Assembly (NCBI GenBank): GCA_019347855.1
Contig: JAHWKO010000044.1
Coordinates: 1 to 19,129, forward strand
Origin: Actinomycetota bacterium
GTDB taxonomy: Bacteria; Actinomycetota; Nitriliruptoria; Nitriliruptorales; JAHWKO01
Length of the DNA: 19,129 nucleotides
Direction: 5' to 3'
How positions within the stretch are numbered: position 1 is the first letter of the stretch; each line of letters begins with the position of its first letter. Of this stretch, positions 1 through 6,804 are shown piece after piece. A model generated the notes under the pieces. The model was given only the letters and a program-made list of their open reading frames with translations. It did not search any database and was not told the DNA's origin. The position numbers and the translations under genes were made by a program.

Positions 1-417
1 GAACCCCCCTACGACCAACCCGGCGGCGCCACCGACCTGTGGCTGCTCATCTCCTTGTGCGACCTCCACCACGAATGGCGCCACAAAGGCGGCTGGACGG
101 TCGCGATCGACCCGGACGCCACCATCACCGTCACCTCCCCCAACGGACACACCACCCTCACCGAGACCGCCACCCAACGGCGCGCACGCCACGGCACCTG
201 GGAACTCTCGACCACCTATCCAGACTCGCACCATCAACCTGAACCGGGCGAGATGAGGACCGACCTCGCCCGCGAGTCCCACGTGACCTACCAGACCCTC
301 GACACCCTCGACCACGAACGAGGTCCGGCGCGCAACCGCGGATCGCCCCGGAGGACGGATCGGGTCGGACCCGACTCACGCCGGCCGAGGAAACGCCGGC
401 CGGTAGCGCACCGCTGA
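1..417 (+). CDS. HNH endonuclease, DUF222-type, C-terminal part (5' truncated by window edge)
   Basis: The reading frame is open from base 1, so the start lies outside the window; it ends at TGA 415-417. The visible part begins with an HNH nuclease C-terminal half: an aliphatic segment, then Cys-Asp-Leu-His-His followed by a Trp-Arg-His and Gly-Gly-Trp pattern (codons about 12-32), the zinc/metal-binding end of HNH domains found at the C-terminus of actinobacterial DUF222 proteins. These are multicopy, poorly characterised putative DNA endonucleases, often in variable regions. The last ~35 residues are Arg/Pro-rich and unlike a folded domain; they are encoded by DNA that belongs to a degenerate repeat (311-379), so the frame may have run into repeat sequence after losing its native stop. 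It is the only plus-strand gene here and converges on pilB. The HNH call is fairly safe; activity and full domain content cannot be judged. Confidence 0.7.
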   Translation, partial: EPPYDQPGGATDLWLLISLCDLHHEWRHKGGWTVAIDPDATITVTSPNGHTTLTETATQRRARHGTWELSTTYPDSHHQPEPGEMRTDLARESHVTYQTLDTLDHERGPARNRGSPRRTDRVGPDSRRPRKRRPVAHR

Positions 418-491
418 CCACGAGCGCCGCGCAGGCCCGGGCGCGGAACCGAGGATCGCAAGGCGGGGATCGTTCCTTGGCGACGACTCAC
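311..491. repeat. Degenerate tandem repeat, two copies of a ~70-nt unit offset by ~106-113 nt
   Basis: Copy 1 (about 311-379) and copy 2 (about 417-491) share blocks in the same order. Each starts with accacga (311, 417), followed by a 19-nt block at 328-346 and 441-459 that differs at two bases, and ends with cgactcac (372-379, 484-491). A third cgactcac lies at 563-570, and tggcgacgactcac occurs exactly at 478-491 and 557-570. Copy 1 is inside the 3' end of the HNH reading frame; copy 2 follows its stop. Direct copies of acgccggccg also occur at 378-387 and 393-402. The function is unknown; this looks like a decayed intergenic repeat. Confidence 0.55.
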
Positions 492-539
492 CGCAGGCGA
501 AGCTCAAGATGGGGTCCGGAACGTGTCCGGTTAGCGCGA

Positions 540-639
540 GGCGTGGCCCGTTGCCGTGGCGACGACTCACGCGCGGTGGAGCCTGAAGGGCGAGGCGGAG
601 CCGACGCGTGCCGGAGGAGCCACGACAACGGGCCATGCC
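540..639. repeat. Imperfect long inverted repeat between convergent HNH gene and pilB
   Basis: The arms 540-560 and 619-639 are complementary at 19 of 21 positions. An inner stem, cacgcg (568-573) with cgcgtg (605-610), continues the foldback. The structure sits 28 nt beyond the pilB stop and 122 nt beyond the HNH stop. It could act as a bidirectional transcription barrier or be a REP-like element; no T-run flanks either side, so a classical intrinsic terminator is not supported. The rest of the 418-666 spacer shows no gene. Confidence 0.55.
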
Positions 640-666
640 GAGCAAGGTGAACGATGAAGCAAGGCG

Positions 667-2334
667 TCAGACGACGACCCGGCCGATCTCCTCGATCGTC
701 GTCTCCCCCTGCAGCACCTTCGCGAGCCCATCCTGGCGAAGCGTGCGCATGCCGTTCTTGATCGCGACGCGCTTGATCTCCTCGGAGGACGCACGCTCGA
801 CGGTCAGACGCTCGACGTCCTCGTCGACGGGCATGACCTCGTGCAGGGCCAGGCGCCCCCGGTAGCCGGTGTTCCCGCACTTCGTGCAGCCCACGGCACG
901 GAACACCTCGGGCTTCTGGTCGATCACGCCAGGGTCGAAGCCGGCCTCGACCAGGGTTGCCTCGTTCGGCTGGTAGGGCTCCTTGCACTTGTCGCACAGC
1001 CGACGGGCCAGACGCTGCGCGAGCACGCAGTCCGCCGCCGACCCGACGAGGAACGGCTCGATGCCCATCTCGGTGAGCCGCACGACCGCGCTCGCGGCGT
1101 CGTTCGTGTGGAGGGTCGACAGCACGAGGTGGCCGGTCAGCGCGGCCTCGACGCCGATCTGCGCGGTCTCGCGGTCACGCATCTCACCGACGAGCACGAT
1201 GTCAGGGTCCTGGCGCAGGATCGACCGCAGCGCCGACGCGAACGTCAGCCCCGCCTTGGGGTTGACCTGCACCTGGTTGATGCCGTTGAGCCGGTACTCG
1301 ACCGGGTCCTCGGTGGTGACGATGTTGACCTCGGGCCGGTTCAGGATGTTCAGCGTCGCGTACAGCGTGGTCGACTTCCCGGAACCGGTCGGGCCGGTGC
1401 ACAGGATCATCCCGTAGGGCTTGCGGAACGAGTCCTCGTAGTTGTCGTAGTTGTGCTGGAGGAAGCCCAGGTCCTTGAGCTCGAGGAGCACCGAGGACTT
1501 GTCCAGGATCCGCATCACGACCTTCTCGCCGTACACGGTCGGCAGGGTCGAAACACGCAGATCGATCGGCTTGCCGCCGATCACGAGCCCGATCCGGCCG
1601 TCCTGCGGGATCCGGCGTTCGGCGATGTCCATCTCGGCCATGATCTTCAGGCGCGAGATCACCCCGGACTGGATCGACCGTGGGCTGCGCATGACCTCGT
1701 GCAGCACGCCGTCGATCCGGTAGCGGACGCGCAGATCGCGCTCTCCCGGCTCGATGTGGATGTCGGAGGCCCGGTCGTTCACCGCCTGCGTGATGAGCAG
1801 GTTGACGAACTTGACGATCGGAGCGTCCTCGACGACCTGGCGGACCTTCGAGAGGTCCTCGGACTCCTCCTCCTCGCCGGGCATGTCGGAGATGACGTCG
1901 CCGATGTCGTCGCTCATCCGGTGGAAGCGACGGATCGCGTCGCCGATGTCGGCTCGCGTCGACACGACAGGCTTGACGTCGAAGCCGGTCATCGTTCGGA
2001 TGTCGTCGATCGCGAACACGTTCGCCGGGTCGCTCATGGCGACGACGAGCTTGTCGTCCTCGAACCGGATCGGCAGCGCGTTGTAGCGCTTGGCGATCGT
2101 GTCACTGATCGTGGCCGCGGCGGACGGGTCGATGTCGACCTCGGACAGGTCGACGAACTTCATGCCGATCTGACTGGAGAGGGCGCTGACGAGGTCGCGC
2201 TCCGTGACGAGCCTCGCGTCGATCAGGATGCGCCCCAGCGACTTGCCGAGCCGGCGCTGTTCCTCCTGGGCCTGTTGGAGCTGCTCCTGGCTGATGAGCC
2301 CCTCATCGAGGAGGACCTGGCCGAGCTGACGCAT
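667..2334 (-). CDS. pilB: PilB/GspE-family type IV pilus (or type II secretion) assembly ATPase
   Basis: A 555-residue secretion-motor ATPase that would hydrolyse ATP at the inner membrane to drive pilin polymerisation. Residues 1-55 contain two tandem 24-residue motifs of the MshEN type (3-26 and 32-55, five-residue spacer), followed by the rest of the N-terminal domain to about 140 and an acidic linker (about 150-165). The C-terminal motor has Walker A GPTGSGKS (314-321), Asp box TEDPVEY (341-347), Walker B around DPDIVLVGE (376-384), His box GHLVLSTLHT (401-410) and a tetracysteine zinc site (C447, C450, C483, C486) typical of PilB/GspE and absent from PilT. The ATG overlaps the TGA of the upstream GTPase gene by one base (TGATG). 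The leading Arg of the c-di-GMP-binding consensus is Gln3 in motif 1 and Ser32 in motif 2. No pilC, pilT, pilM or pilin gene follows. PilB is favoured over GspE because of the GTPase/PATAN context. Confidence 0.9.
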   Translation of the reverse strand: MRQLGQVLLDEGLISQEQLQQAQEEQRRLGKSLGRILIDARLVTERDLVSALSSQIGMKFVDLSEVDIDPSAAATISDTIAKRYNALPIRFEDDKLVVAMSDPANVFAIDDIRTMTGFDVKPVVSTRADIGDAIRRFHRMSDDIGDVISDMPGEEEESEDLSKVRQVVEDAPIVKFVNLLITQAVNDRASDIHIEPGERDLRVRYRIDGVLHEVMRSPRSIQSGVISRLKIMAEMDIAERRIPQDGRIGLVIGGKPIDLRVSTLPTVYGEKVVMRILDKSSVLLELKDLGFLQHNYDNYEDSFRKPYGMILCTGPTGSGKSTTLYATLNILNRPEVNIVTTEDPVEYRLNGINQVQVNPKAGLTFASALRSILRQDPDIVLVGEMRDRETAQIGVEAALTGHLVLSTLHTNDAASAVVRLTEMGIEPFLVGSAADCVLAQRLARRLCDKCKEPYQPNEATLVEAGFDPGVIDQKPEVFRAVGCTKCGNTGYRGRLALHEVMPVDEDVERLTVERASSEEIKRVAIKNGMRTLRQDGLAKVLQGETTIEEIGRVVV

Positions 2335-2927
2335 CAGCCGGCCTCCCCGACGAGCTCGCGCTCACGTGTGATCGATTCCCGGACGACCAGCAGTAGGTTC
2401 AGCAGCACGTTCTTGACGCTCTCCCGATCACGGGCGTCACAGGGTACGACGCGGATGTCGCCGGGGACGTCGAGTCGCTCTCGGATCTGCTTGCCCAGGT
2501 CCGCGTCCGGCTCCCCGTCGATCTTGTTGGCGGCGATCACGTACGGCGTATCGGCGACCTTCTGGAAGAAGCGCAGGATCCGCCCCGCCTCCTCGATGGA
2601 CTCGTCCCGCTCGATGTCCACGATCACGACGTAGCCCAGCATGCCCTCGGACAGGATCTCCCACATGAAGTCGAAGCGTTCCTGACCGGGCGTGCCGAAC
2701 AGGTACAGGGCGAGGTTGCCGCCGACCGTGATGCGTCCGAAGTCCATGGCGACCGTGGTCTCAGCCTTGAGCTTGCGGGTGTGGTCGGTGACCTCCCGCT
2801 CGGTCGACAGCACGGTGATCTCGCTGATCGTGCGGATCATCGTCGTCTTGCCCGCGTTGAACGGCCCGGCGACGACGACCTTGACCGTCCTCCCGGATCC
2901 CCCGCGCGTGCGCTCCCGTCGCGCCAC
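2334..2927 (-). CDS. Small Ras-like GTPase, MglA/CvnD-like
   Basis: A 197-residue P-loop GTPase. G1 is GPFNAGKT (21-28), the G2 candidate is Thr58, G3 is GTPGQERF (78-85), G4 is NKID (134-137) and G5 is near CDAR (163-166). The acidic residue usual in DxxG at G3 is Gly (GTPG), as I recall for actinobacterial conservon GTPases (CvnD) and related prokaryotic small GTPases; Gln82 is at the position of Ras Gln61. It is soluble, with a short basic N-terminus. Relatives pair with Roadblock/LC7 proteins as activator or partner, and one lies two genes upstream. The GTG start overlaps the TAG of the DUF4388 gene by one base (TAGTG), and the stop overlaps the pilB start, so the three genes are translationally coupled. 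The likely role is a nucleotide-dependent switch controlling the neighbouring pilus motor; that role is inference from context. Confidence 0.88.
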   Translation of the reverse strand: MARRERTRGGSGRTVKVVVAGPFNAGKTTMIRTISEITVLSTEREVTDHTRKLKAETTVAMDFGRITVGGNLALYLFGTPGQERFDFMWEILSEGMLGYVVIVDIERDESIEEAGRILRFFQKVADTPYVIAANKIDGEPDADLGKQIRERLDVPGDIRVVPCDARDRESVKNVLLNLLLVVRESITRERELVGEAG

Positions 2928-4111
2928 TACAGGCCCTTCACGCCTTCGATGAGGCGATCGAGCAGCTCCGGGTCGACGTCCGGGTCGGTGGTGATGCGCT
3001 TCCCGGGCGCGCGCTGGGCCTGCTCGTGCCTCGCGGCGGACTCCTCGCTGGGTTCGTCCGGCGTCTCTGCGGTCTGCTCCTCCGCCTCGGGTGCCTGGGG
3101 CTCCTCGTCGGGCTGATCCGTCTCGATAGCCGCCTCGAACGTCTCGTCGGGGATGTCCACGTCCGCCTCGTCCTCGACCGCGTCCTCCCCGACGACCTCT
3201 GGCGAGTCCTCCTGAGGTCCGACCGGCTCCGCGACCTCTTCGGCTTCGGTCACCTCGCCCTCGGGCGCTTCCTCGGGCACCTCCTCGACCGGCGGGGCGG
3301 CTTCCGGCGCTGCGGTTGCGGCGGGGACCTCGTCCTCCTGCTCCAGCTGGCGTAGCAGCTCCTGCTGCTGGAGGAGCGCCGCGATCGACGAGGATCCGGC
3401 GACCTCGGAGTCGCGGACCTCGAGCAGCCCGGCGCCCACCATGCCGTAGAGCAGCTTGCAGGTCATGAACTCACCCTTGCCGGACAGTTCCACCAGGTCG
3501 CCGACGGTGCGGCGACCGTCGACGAGGGCGAGCAGTCGCCACTCCTCGGGCTTCAGGTTGACCTCGACACCGGACTCGCCCGGGGCCGGGGCCATGTCGA
3601 CGACCGCATCGCGGCTGGGGATCTTCTTGCGGACGGCGTCCCACTCCTCGAGCCGGCGGGACCCCTCCATGATCAGGTTCTCGACCGACACCGACAGGCC
3701 GATCGCCTCGTCGGTCTCGATGGGGTGCTCGAACCGGAAGTTGCCGTCCGACCAGCGCATCAGGTCGAAGATCGAGTCCTGGATCTGCTCCCGGACGAAC
3801 TCCTTCAGGGTCGCCTCGTCGAGCGCCCCCATGTCGAGCAGGATGCGACCCAGGCGGGTCCCTTGCCGGTCCTTCTGCTGCTGGAGGGCGTCCTTGACCT
3901 GGTCGGTCGTGACCAGGCCCGCACCGACCAGCCGCTTGCCGAGCATCAGCCGACCGGAGCTCGCGATCGCGTAGTAGACCTCGCCGTCCTTGAACCAGAC
4001 CCGGCCGACCGAACGTTCACGGTCGAGGTGCAGGCAACCGGTCTTCTTCGTGAAGGCCAGGAGCTGGAAGATGTCCGGCAGCGTGAAGGTGTCGAGTGTC
4101 CCCTCGAGCAT
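2927..4111 (-). CDS. PATAN/DUF4388 protein with embedded MshEN-type repeats and acidic tail
   Basis: A 394-residue protein. Residues 1-55 match the start of DUF4388/PATAN (LPDIFQLLAF and TKKTGCLHL, then a Gly-Arg-Val-Trp-Phe strand and DGEVYYA). Residues 56-79 and 86-109 are two copies of the 24-residue MshEN pattern; the second starts with canonical RLG. The PATAN fold resumes at about 110-160 (ending SRRLEEW). Residues 185-235 look like a small winged-helix domain. Residues 258-370 are a Glu/Pro/Ala-rich, probably disordered linker, and the last 15 residues (DPELLDRLIEGVKGL) are a short amphipathic segment that could be a docking peptide. The ATG at 4111 has a strong ribosome-binding site (ggggagga about 8 nt upstream) and lies 32 nt after the Roadblock stop. 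In Synechocystis, PATAN-domain regulators bind type IV pilus motor components, which fits pilB two genes downstream. Domain calls are good; the function is inferred. Confidence 0.82.
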   Translation of the reverse strand: MLEGTLDTFTLPDIFQLLAFTKKTGCLHLDRERSVGRVWFKDGEVYYAIASSGRLMLGKRLVGAGLVTTDQVKDALQQQKDRQGTRLGRILLDMGALDEATLKEFVREQIQDSIFDLMRWSDGNFRFEHPIETDEAIGLSVSVENLIMEGSRRLEEWDAVRKKIPSRDAVVDMAPAPGESGVEVNLKPEEWRLLALVDGRRTVGDLVELSGKGEFMTCKLLYGMVGAGLLEVRDSEVAGSSSIAALLQQQELLRQLEQEDEVPAATAAPEAAPPVEEVPEEAPEGEVTEAEEVAEPVGPQEDSPEVVGEDAVEDEADVDIPDETFEAAIETDQPDEEPQAPEAEEQTAETPDEPSEESAARHEQAQRAPGKRITTDPDVDPELLDRLIEGVKGL

Positions 4112-4143
4112 CCGTCAGTCCTCCCCGCTGGTAGGCGGCCAGG

Positions 4144-4602
4144 TCACTGGTAGGCCGCGTGGGTCGGCTCGGCAGCCCCCTGCTCCCCGTCGCCGACCAC
4201 GTCCTCGTAGCGGTCATCTGCCGGCCCTTCGGCCAGCACGTCGCCGATGAGGGCTGCCGCACGACGCATCTCGAAGAGCATGAACCCGATCTTCGCGGTC
4301 CGGCGCGCGATCGCCGCGAGCACAGCCTCGTCCTTCGCGGACATGAGGAAGACGAACCCCTGCTCCCCTTCGACGAACACCTGGTTGAGCTGACCACGAC
4401 CGAGCCCCAGGGCAGCCTGTTCCCCGAGGGACAGCAGCGCCGCGCTCATGGCACCCACGCGGTCCTCCTCCATCTCCGGAGGCAGAGCGCTGGCCATGGG
4501 GAGACCGTCGAACGACACCACCGCCGCGGCCTCGACGTCCGGCGAGCTGTGGATGAAATCATCGAGCGCCGTCGCTAGCCGTTGGGCCTTCGACTCGGCC
4601 AT
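4144..4602 (-). CDS. Roadblock/LC7 domain protein (MglB-like GTPase partner)
   Basis: A 152-residue soluble protein. The Roadblock/LC7 fold spans about residues 5-125: a helix (KAQRLATALDDFI), strand VEAAAVVSFDGLPMAS (23-38), a helix with AAL and GEQAALGLGRG (54-70), strands QLNQVFVEGEQGFVFLMSA (71-89) and a final helix with FEMRRAAALIGDVL (110-123). The last ~27 residues are acidic and flexible. Family members dimerise and act as GTPase-activating or scaffolding partners of MglA/CvnD GTPases, as expected from the GTPase gene downstream. A frame extends 13 codons further upstream, but the ATG at 4602 is chosen because a near-perfect Shine-Dalgarno (ggagggag, 4609-4616) lies 6 nt ahead of it. 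It is the first gene of the four-gene cassette. Confidence 0.87.
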   Translation of the reverse strand: MAESKAQRLATALDDFIHSSPDVEAAAVVSFDGLPMASALPPEMEEDRVGAMSAALLSLGEQAALGLGRGQLNQVFVEGEQGFVFLMSAKDEAVLAAIARRTAKIGFMLFEMRRAAALIGDVLAEGPADDRYEDVVGDGEQGAAEPTHAAYQ

Positions 4603-4608
4603 CTGCGT

Positions 4609-4616
4609 CTCCCTCC
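4609..4616 (-). promoter_or_regulatory. Ribosome-binding site of the Roadblock gene
   Basis: On the minus strand this reads ggagggag, six bases before ATG 4602-4600. It decides the start against a longer in-frame alternative at 4641. It is among the strongest such sites in the window and suggests efficient translation of the first cassette gene. Confidence 0.7.
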
Positions 4617-4669
4617 GTGTGCGCGGACCCGCCGCGGACACCTCCCGCGGGCAGCCGCCGGGGCATCGC

Positions 4670-4692
4670 GACCCACGAACGGCCCGCGGGTC
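4670..4692. other. Hairpin in the spacer between aroE and the pilus-motor cassette
   Basis: The arms gaccc (4670-4674) and gggtc (4688-4692) pair perfectly; the stem continues inward with wobble pairs for about eight base pairs around a seven-base loop. It lies downstream of the aroE stop and upstream of the Roadblock start in minus-strand transcription. No T-run follows, so it is only a weak terminator candidate. The rest of 4603-4831 has no gene I can support, and I see no convincing promoter box. Confidence 0.35.
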
Positions 4693-4831
4693 TCAACGTC
4701 GGCAGGTCGGTCCGTCGACTTGAACCGGGGCGTCCGTTGCAGATGAGCGTAGTGTTGCTCGCGTGGTCGTGGGGCCGACCGGACGATACGCCCGCCCTCA
4801 CGGTCCTCGCGTCCCACCTCCGCTGCCCTAC

Positions 4832-5701
4832 CTACGGCCCCCGGGCGGCGTCCTCGGATACGAGCGCTGCGAGACCGGCGGCCGACATCGTGGCGTCGGG
4901 GGCGTCGTGTCCGGTCCAGCGGCGGAAGCTCTCGGCGGCTTGCGCGACGAGCATCCCGAGGCCGTGGTACGTCTCGGCGCCGGCGGCCTTGGCCGCCACC
5001 AGGAAGGGGGTGTCCGGCGGCCGGTAGACGAGGTCGTACGCGATCTGCCCCGGGTGCAGCCCCATGAACGGCGCTGGTAGATCCTCGTCCTCCAACCCCA
5101 GCGGGGTCGCGTTGATCACGAGGTCGGCCGCGTCCACCACCGTCGCGACCCCCGCACGGTCGGCGAGGTCCACCACCCGCGCGTCGGACGCCCCGCTCTC
5201 GCGCGCGACCTCGGCCACCGGCCCCGCCGCCTCGGGTCGCCGCCCGACGAACGTGACGTAGGTGGACAGACGGCCCAAGGCGACCGCGCACGCCCTGGCC
5301 GCTCCGCCGGTCCCCAGGACGACGGCCGACACCGACGGCCTGACACCGATATCCCGTCGCAGCACCGTCTCGAGACCGATGCCGTCCGTGTTGTCCCCCA
5401 CCAAGCCGTCCGGTTCCCACAGCAGCGTGTTCACCGCGCCCACGGCCCGGGCCTCGTCGGTGAGGCGGTCACAGAGGGCAGCCACCGCCTCCTTGTGCGG
5501 CACCGTGACGTTGGCTCCGATCGTCTCGACCGCCCCGAGCCCTTCGACCACTGCCCGCAGCGACTCCGGCGGGGTCGGCAACGCGAGGTACACCAGGTCG
5601 AGACCGAGCTCCGTGAACGCGGCGTTGTGCAGGATCGGCGACAGCGAGTGGCGCACGGGCCAGCCCAGCAGCGCGACCAGGCGCGTGTGGGCGTTGATCA
5701 C
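4832..5701 (-). CDS. aroE: Shikimate dehydrogenase
   Basis: A 289-residue enzyme that reduces 3-dehydroshikimate to shikimate with NADPH in the cytosolic pathway to aromatic amino acids. Substrate-binding Ser19-Leu-Ser21-Pro, NVTVPHK (64-70, catalytic Lys70) and GDNTDG (102-107, catalytic Asp106) are intact. The nucleotide fold shows GTGGAA (130-135) and GRRPEA (153-158); the Arg pair fits NADP preference. The C-terminal YDLVYRPPDTP (222-232) and the Tyr245-His-Gly-Leu-Gly-Met segment are also standard. The length is normal. The GTG start overlaps the mltG stop (GTGA, 4 nt), so it is translationally coupled to mltG, the same neighbour order as in mycobacteria. Confidence 0.95.
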   Translation of the reverse strand: MINAHTRLVALLGWPVRHSLSPILHNAAFTELGLDLVYLALPTPPESLRAVVEGLGAVETIGANVTVPHKEAVAALCDRLTDEARAVGAVNTLLWEPDGLVGDNTDGIGLETVLRRDIGVRPSVSAVVLGTGGAARACAVALGRLSTYVTFVGRRPEAAGPVAEVARESGASDARVVDLADRAGVATVVDAADLVINATPLGLEDEDLPAPFMGLHPGQIAYDLVYRPPDTPFLVAAKAAGAETYHGLGMLVAQAAESFRRWTGHDAPDATMSAAGLAALVSEDAARGP

Positions 5702-6804
5702 GACGACGCCGGCGAGGGCTCCGGTGGCGAGGTAGCGGTCTCGGACGCCTGGTCCTGGAGGTCGCGGAACCGCTGGACGTTGCGCTGGTGCTCCTCGAAC
5801 GTCTCCGCGAACGCGTGCTCGCCCTGCTCGTTCTTCTTGACGTAGTAGAGGAACTCGGTCTGCTCCGGCTCGAACGCCGCCTCGATCGCGGCGCGCCCCG
5901 GCGACGAGATCGGTGTCGGCGGCAGTCCGACGTGCTGGTAGAGGTTGTAGGGAGACTCGATGTTGCGCACGTCCGAGGTGACCCGCCCCTTGAAGTCCGC
6001 CGCGTAGAGGTTGGCCGCATCGATCTGCAGGTGCCGCTCCGCCTCCAGTCGGTTCACGATCACGCCGGAGATCAACCCCCGCTCGTCGGCGACCTGCGCC
6101 TCCTCCTCGACGAGGCTCGCCAGGATCAGCGTCTCGTACCGGTCGAGGTCGATAGCGGCGGCGGAGGCCACGCGTTCATCGGTCGCGACCTCTTCGAACA
6201 CGGAGACCATCTGGTCGATCATGACCTGCAGGATCCGCTGTGGGGTGGCGTCCTTGCGGACCTCGTACGTATCGGGGAAGAACAGCCCCTCGTAGGGCTC
6301 GTCGACACCGGCCGGGAAGCTGTCGAGCGGCGGTACCCAGTCGGGCAGTTCGAGCTCTCCCGCCTCGAGCACCGCCCGGTACTCGTCGACGCTGAACGGG
6401 GTCCGCTCCCCCAGACGCTCGAGGATCTGCTCGACCGTGAACCCCTCGGGGATCGTGAACGACATCGACTCCGGCGCTCTCGGGCCCGCGAGGAACGCGT
6501 CGATCGCCTGGTCAACGGACATCCCCGTCTCGAGCTCGTAGGTCCCGGCGGCGAGCCGCCGGTCGAGACCCCGGCTTCGCGCCTTCAGCCGGAACGCCAG
6601 GCTCGAGCGGACGACCTCCTGATCCTGGAGCGCCTGGGCGATCCCCGCCGCGCTCTGTCCCTCCTCGACGCGGAACGTGATCGCCTCGCCCTCGCCCGGC
6701 TCGCCTCCGAGGGTCCACGCCGCCCACCCGATGCCGGCGCCCACGAGTACGAGGAGGACCACGAGCCCGATCAGGACGCCCTTCGCGGCACCGCTCAGCG
6801 CCAT
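5698..6804 (-). CDS. mltG: Endolytic murein transglycosylase
   Basis: A 368-residue membrane-anchored enzyme that cleaves nascent glycan strands inside the chain and sets their length (YceG family). A single N-terminal transmembrane helix (about 8-31) is followed by a LysM-like region (about 40-105) and the catalytic domain (about 110-345). The catalytic Glu lies in ASLVEEEAQ (229-237; Glu233 corresponds to the VEKET glutamate of E. coli). NRLEAERHLQID (251-262), SPYNLYQHVGLPP (284-296) and SSPGRAAIEAA (300-310) are family signatures. The C-terminus is Ser/Pro-rich. A longer frame runs back to 7374, but the ATG at 6804 puts the membrane anchor at the N-terminus and overlaps the ruvX stop by one base (TGATG), so the longer version is rejected. 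Confidence 0.94.
   Translation of the reverse strand: MALSGAAKGVLIGLVVLLVLVGAGIGWAAWTLGGEPGEGEAITFRVEEGQSAAGIAQALQDQEVVRSSLAFRLKARSRGLDRRLAAGTYELETGMSVDQAIDAFLAGPRAPESMSFTIPEGFTVEQILERLGERTPFSVDEYRAVLEAGELELPDWVPPLDSFPAGVDEPYEGLFFPDTYEVRKDATPQRILQVMIDQMVSVFEEVATDERVASAAAIDLDRYETLILASLVEEEAQVADERGLISGVIVNRLEAERHLQIDAANLYAADFKGRVTSDVRNIESPYNLYQHVGLPPTPISSPGRAAIEAAFEPEQTEFLYYVKKNEQGEHAFAETFEEHQRNVQRFRDLQDQASETATSPPEPSPASS

Noticed and set aside
311..491. CRISPR array
   Set aside because: Only two to three degenerate copies with unequal spacing, and no cas genes.
841..2634. Plus-strand open frame of 597 codons opposite pilB and the GTPase
   Set aside because: Antisense shadow of well-identified genes, rich in Arg/Asp/Leu, with no domain or ribosome site.
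4717..4726. tRNA T-loop-like sequence ggttcaagtc on the minus strand
   Set aside because: The flanks do not form a T stem, and no acceptor stem or anticodon arm can be built around it.
5702..6020. Minus-strand Arg/Ser-rich open frame inside mltG
   Set aside because: Out-of-frame shadow with extreme composition.
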